64,000 nucleotides of DNA from Erythrobasidium yunnanense (lineage: Eukaryota; Basidiomycota; Cystobasidiomycetes; Erythrobasidiales; Erythrobasidiaceae). The position numbers were made by a program, and so were the translations under genes. The stretch spans positions 764,805 to 828,804 of the forward strand of contig BCJC01000007.1 in NCBI GenBank assembly GCA_001600175.1, in the 5' to 3' direction. The notes under the pieces are model-generated. The model was not told the origin of the DNA. It searched no databases and worked only from the letters and a program-made list of their open reading frames with translations. Of this stretch, positions 61,065 to 64,000 are shown piece by piece. Every line of letters begins with the position of its first letter. The first letter of the stretch is position 1.

Positions 61065-61989
61065 TCATGCCTTGCTTGTAGTCAGGTCATCGGACATGGA
61101 TGCCTTGAGAGAAGTGGACGTAAGCTTGTCGAGCAGAATAGCTACTATGATGACGCCCGGCACCAGCGCGGTGCGTATGATAACAATACTCTTGTCCCGC
61201 TTCTTGCGATACTTTTCTTCGATGTCCTCTTCGACTATACTCGCATCGGGGATAGATGCGCTTGTGTCGGCTGGCATAATCGCTGCCTCCTGCAGCAGAG
61301 CGATAATAGGACTCGTTTTCTTGTCCCAAAGCTCAGCAAAGACCATCTCCTGCCCGATCTCCTTCCGCAGCTCAAGCGCATCTTTCAGTAATACATGCTG
61401 CATATCCTTGAGTTCCCACACGGGCACCTGGATCTTCCCCAGTATTCCAAGGCGCATCTCTCCCAGCTGCATGAAATACGTCTTGCCAAGTCTATGCAGA
61501 CTTCTGAGCCAGATATCCGAAGGATCGAGATTATCGAACCCTTGCAGCTCTTCGGCAAACCAGTTCCGTGCAAGCGCGATCCAGAGAACCTCTAGGGGAA
61601 GCTTGCGGAGATCTTTGTCAACGCCTAGGTCTTTGAGCGGGATTTGGAGAGCTTCTTTCAGGCTTGTCTGACCGAGCCGGTAGTACGTCCGGTCCAGGAT
61701 GGCATCTTGTAGACTGGCACCTAGGAAGACAACATGAGACGTCGTGTAAGAGCATTTCGCCAAAGTTTTCGCACATTCATATTTGTCGAGAGGTGCGGTA
61801 TGAAGCCATGATCTCGCCAACGGATGGGGAAGTCGACCGCATGCTAAATTGATACACATCGTGATATGGTGTTAGAAGCGTATCCATCTTGAGGATCCGG
61901 CAGGTGTCAAGCGCACCATGACGCGTCGCATAAAGAGTGTTCGCATTTCGGAGGAGCCGCAGAGGCACGATCATATGTTTAGGCAGCAT
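61065..61989 (-). CDS. Mitochondrial membrane protein, unknown family
   Basis: Two exons (61989-61917 and 61843-61065) give 283 aa. Removing the 73-nt intron restores a continuous N-terminus (MLPKHMIVPLRLLRNANTLY followed by ATRHACGRL), rich in Arg and Leu without acids, like a mitochondrial presequence. The body is soluble and helical with charged residues (KDLGVDKDLRKLPLEVLWIALARNWF; GKIQVPVWELKDMQHVLLKDALELRKEI). One hydrophobic segment near the C-terminus (SIVIIRTALVPGVIIVAILLD) is followed by a short polar tail. The layout (presequence, large matrix part, one membrane helix close to the C-terminus) fits an inner-membrane assembly factor, but I do not recognise the family. It is divergent from PFA4, 102 bp away. 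Confidence 0.72.
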
Positions 61990-62091
61990 ATCTGCTCGTA
62001 AGAGTTGCTCATTAGGATATGCTTTGCGAAAAAGAAAGCCTCGAAGTCGGGATTAGCACAAGCCGGGTGTGTGCGTTTGGGTCCGCACCAA

Positions 62092-63426
62092 ATGGTCAAT
62101 ACGGGTCGCATATGGTAGATCATTCATTCTTGAAACAACACTAGTCTGACACTCGCGTGCAGGATCACTGGAACTTCTCTGCTGATCGCGTTCATTGCAT
62201 ATTCACCACAACTATCCGGTCTAATCACGAGCGCAACGCCCTGGAAGCTCATTCTCTTCAATGTCCTAGTCGCTCTGATATACTATAACTACGCGCTGGT
62301 AGTCCGGACGGATCCTGGTTCTGTTCCTTTAGGATGGAAGGTCCCCGAAGACGATGTCGGAGATGTGCGATTCTGCAAGAAATGCGAAGCTCCTAAACCT
62401 CCTAGAGCACACCACTGTCGACACTGCAGGAAATGCGTCCTCCGTTTCGATCATCATTGCCCGTAAGATCGGACCTTGTGATTTTGCCCGCAAGCTGAAC
62501 AGGTTCGTAGCTGGGTGAACAACTGCGTTGGTCATTACAACTACGCATACTTCCTCCGCTTCCTTTTCTACGTCGATGCCGCGTGCGCTCTACACCTCTA
62601 TCTCCTGTCTTCGGAAGCTTTCGACGAGCAACGCTTGCGGCGCGATCCTACATCCGTTGAGATCGGTCTCCTTGTCGCGAACTATGTGGCTTGTATCCCT
62701 GTGCTGGTTGGCGTAGGTCTGTTCAGCCTGTATCACGCTTGGAATCTGGCGAGCAATGTGAGTCGCCGCGCAAAGGGCATATGCGCTGGCTGATGGTGGT
62801 CATAGACTACCACTATCGAAGGATCGGAAATTGATAGGGTCAAGAAGATGGTGCGAAGAGGCAAAGTCAAGGCTGTAAGTCAGATTCCCATCTACGTCCT
62901 CTTCAGCTGACATTCAAGCAGACAAGCTTCCCTTTCAACGTTGGCTGGCAAGAGAATATTACATCTGTTCTTGGTAGCTCACCATCCGAATGGCTTCTAC
63001 TGGGCAAGCCAAAAGGTGACGGGACTGTCTTTCCCTACATACCTGGTTCAGGTAGGTCTGCGCATGGTAACACGAGCTGGTACTGATTTGTGTGTAGATC
63101 CACTACGCTGGCCTCCCCGAGATCCGTATGAAGCGCTCAGAGCGTCTTGGGAGCACGAAGCTGCCGTCCAGCGATCACAATACCCACCCTATCATCCCAA
63201 ATACCAAGCACTGGAAGCAGAAGACGAAGATGATGTACCTCTAGCCCAACTGCAGACCCGATCCGTCCGCATCCGTCGAGGCAGCGAAGGATTCGAGATA
63301 CGACCGCGCTCAGCTGTTACAGGACAGCTGTCAGAATCGGAAGATGATGCATCTAGTTGGGAAGAGCTGTACGAGAAGAAGCAGCATACGTTGTACGATT
63401 CGGAGGATGATGAGGATGATCTGTAG
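62092..63426 (+). CDS. PFA4: DHHC palmitoyltransferase Pfa4
   Basis: Endoplasmic reticulum S-acyltransferase; yeast Pfa4 palmitoylates chitin synthase Chs3 and amino-acid permeases. Six exons (62092-62114, 62163-62462, 62511-62757, 62806-62874, 62922-63051, 63098-63426) give 365 aa. The first exon is only 23 nt and joins in frame to [15 protein letters not shown], the first membrane helix. The DHHC zinc domain is complete: [20 protein letters not shown], then [20 protein letters not shown] with the catalytic Cys. Four hydrophobic segments are visible. After the last, the conserved TTIE motif (TTTIEGSE) and the fungal [10 protein letters not shown] segment follow. The tail is acidic ([22 protein letters not shown]). 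The stop at 63424-63426 lies 28 bp before a poly(T) run (63455-63466). Confidence 0.96.
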
Positions 63427-63454
63427 TGCGGGGTGCTATGTAACGAACCATAAA

Positions 63455-64000
63455 TTTTTTTTTTTTGTGTATGTAGTCGCGTTGTACAAGTTAATCTATA
63501 CAGCGAATGAATATGTGTCTTGTACACTTGATATGAGTTTATGGAGGTGCGGGTGCTGCGTCAAGACTAATCTGATCGGTCAATGTATCTATGTCTTGGT
63601 CTGTAATATGAGGAAGGTGATTGCGACTAAGACGCCGACTTCTGATGAATTTGAATAAGTGATGNATGGCCGAAGCGCGTCCGTAAAGCATGCCCATATC
63701 GTCTGGATCCATGATATCTTTATCCGCGAATGCTCTCATGAAACCATTCCCGTATCCTCCGATGGCTCTGACCAGTATCTCCTGTACTTTCTGACATCCN
63801 TCTAGAAGATGACTGCGGGATTCGGGCTCAGCCGAGCAAAATAGGCAGATCTTGCTGAGGTTGTTCGGCCATNTGTCGAGATCTGCTGATGCCCAGGCTG
63901 CAGGAGTAGTGAGCTTGCCTAACAAGAACAACCGAAGGCTGTTCTCCAGTCCGGAGGCTTCCTTGCTGAACTCGCAAAGGATCTTCCAGACGATCTTCCA
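63455..64000 (-). mobile_element. Non-LTR (LINE-type) retrotransposon, 3' end (partial)
   Basis: A minus-strand open frame runs from the window edge (64000) to a stop at 63539. Its product contains a reverse-transcriptase zinc-binding segment (zf-RVT type), reading WPNNLSKICLFC, then ESRSHLL and GC, with two Cys, a His and a final Cys. An upstream stretch (LRLFLLGKLTTPAAWASADLD) resembles the end of the connection region. A run of twelve T on the plus strand at 63455-63466 is, read on the element's strand, an A12 tract at its 3' end, as expected for target-primed insertion. Three undetermined bases (63665, 63800, 63873) lie in it. The reverse transcriptase and endonuclease parts lie beyond the window, if present. 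Confidence 0.7.
63539..64000 (-). CDS. LINE ORF C-terminus (zf-RVT), partial
   Basis: The frame is open from the right edge of the window to the stop at 63539, giving about 153 residues with three X from undetermined bases. It contains a Cys/His zinc-binding segment of the type found at the C-terminus of plant and fungal LINE polyproteins. The last 60 residues are a charged tail ending in Ala/Pro. It is read opposite to PFA4. The upstream reverse transcriptase domain is not in the window, so this cannot be called intact or broken. Confidence 0.65.
   Translation of the reverse strand, partial: WKIVWKILCEFSKEASGLENSLRLFLLGKLTTPAAWASADLDXWPNNLSKICLFCSAEPESRSHLLXGCQKVQEILVRAIGGYGNGFMRAFADKDIMDPDDMGMLYGRASAXHHLFKFIRSRRLSRNHLPHITDQDIDTLTDQISLDAAPAPP

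Overview
The window is nuclear DNA from a fungus, most likely a basidiomycete. Nearly every gene is broken by short introns (mostly 45-80 nt) with GT-AG ends and a CTRAC/CTRAT-like branch site close to the acceptor. The predicted proteins are fungal types: a Sac7-type RhoGAP, a Bck1-type MAPKKK, Npr2, Pfa4 and a CPL1-like secreted cysteine-rich protein. I cannot place it below phylum from sequence alone. There is no bacterial-style operon and no biosynthetic gene cluster, and I found no CRISPR array or tRNA/rRNA gene. Genes are packed tightly on both strands, with several short divergent intergenic regions (96 bp at 22139-22234, 125 bp at 26346-26470) and short convergent ones (73 bp at 17174-17246).

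Layout. 1-4.1 kb: the 3' end of a DnaJ-domain gene, then mitochondrial succinyl-CoA:3-ketoacid CoA-transferase and an aldo/keto reductase. 4.1-9.4 kb (minus): a Sac7-like RhoGAP and an alpha/beta hydrolase. 9.4-12.2 kb: a gene-poor stretch. 12.2-22.1 kb: dihydrolipoamide dehydrogenase, the diflavin reductase Tah18, a small coiled-coil protein, orotate phosphoribosyltransferase, a MARVEL-domain membrane protein, a LACTB2-like metallo-beta-lactamase and a probable dynactin p22 subunit. 22.2-32.2 kb: Npr2, a CHMP7-like ESCRT-III protein, a Zip3/HEI10-like RING protein, an ABM-like small protein, Mad2 and a CPL1-like secreted protein. 32.4-45 kb: a very large PH-domain protein (Caf120/Skg3-like), nitronate monooxygenase, an Ebp1/PA2G4 homologue and a GYF-domain protein. 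45.4-57.8 kb (minus): a Bck1-type MAPKKK and a roughly 2,000-residue low-complexity protein. 58.2-64 kb: choline kinase, an unrecognised mitochondrial membrane protein, the DHHC palmitoyltransferase Pfa4, and the 3' end of a non-LTR retrotransposon cut by the window edge.

The genes are ordinary housekeeping and regulatory genes that do not form one pathway. Some share themes: mitochondrial carbon metabolism (CoA-transferase, lipoamide dehydrogenase), TORC1/nutrient signalling (Npr2), cell-wall/Rho signalling (Sac7-like RhoGAP, Bck1-type MAPKKK) and chromosome segregation or meiosis (Mad2, Zip3/HEI10-like).

The unusual signals are mostly at the RNA level. They include a 7-nt internal exon, other tiny exons, two probable GC-AG introns and several stop-free introns whose length is a multiple of three. 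A candidate eIF4E-binding motif sits in the GYF protein. The retrotransposon tail lies immediately behind PFA4. Where I summed exon lengths (nine complete multi-exon genes plus the two-exon genes), the total is a multiple of three, which supports those models. I found no convincing undescribed multi-gene system.
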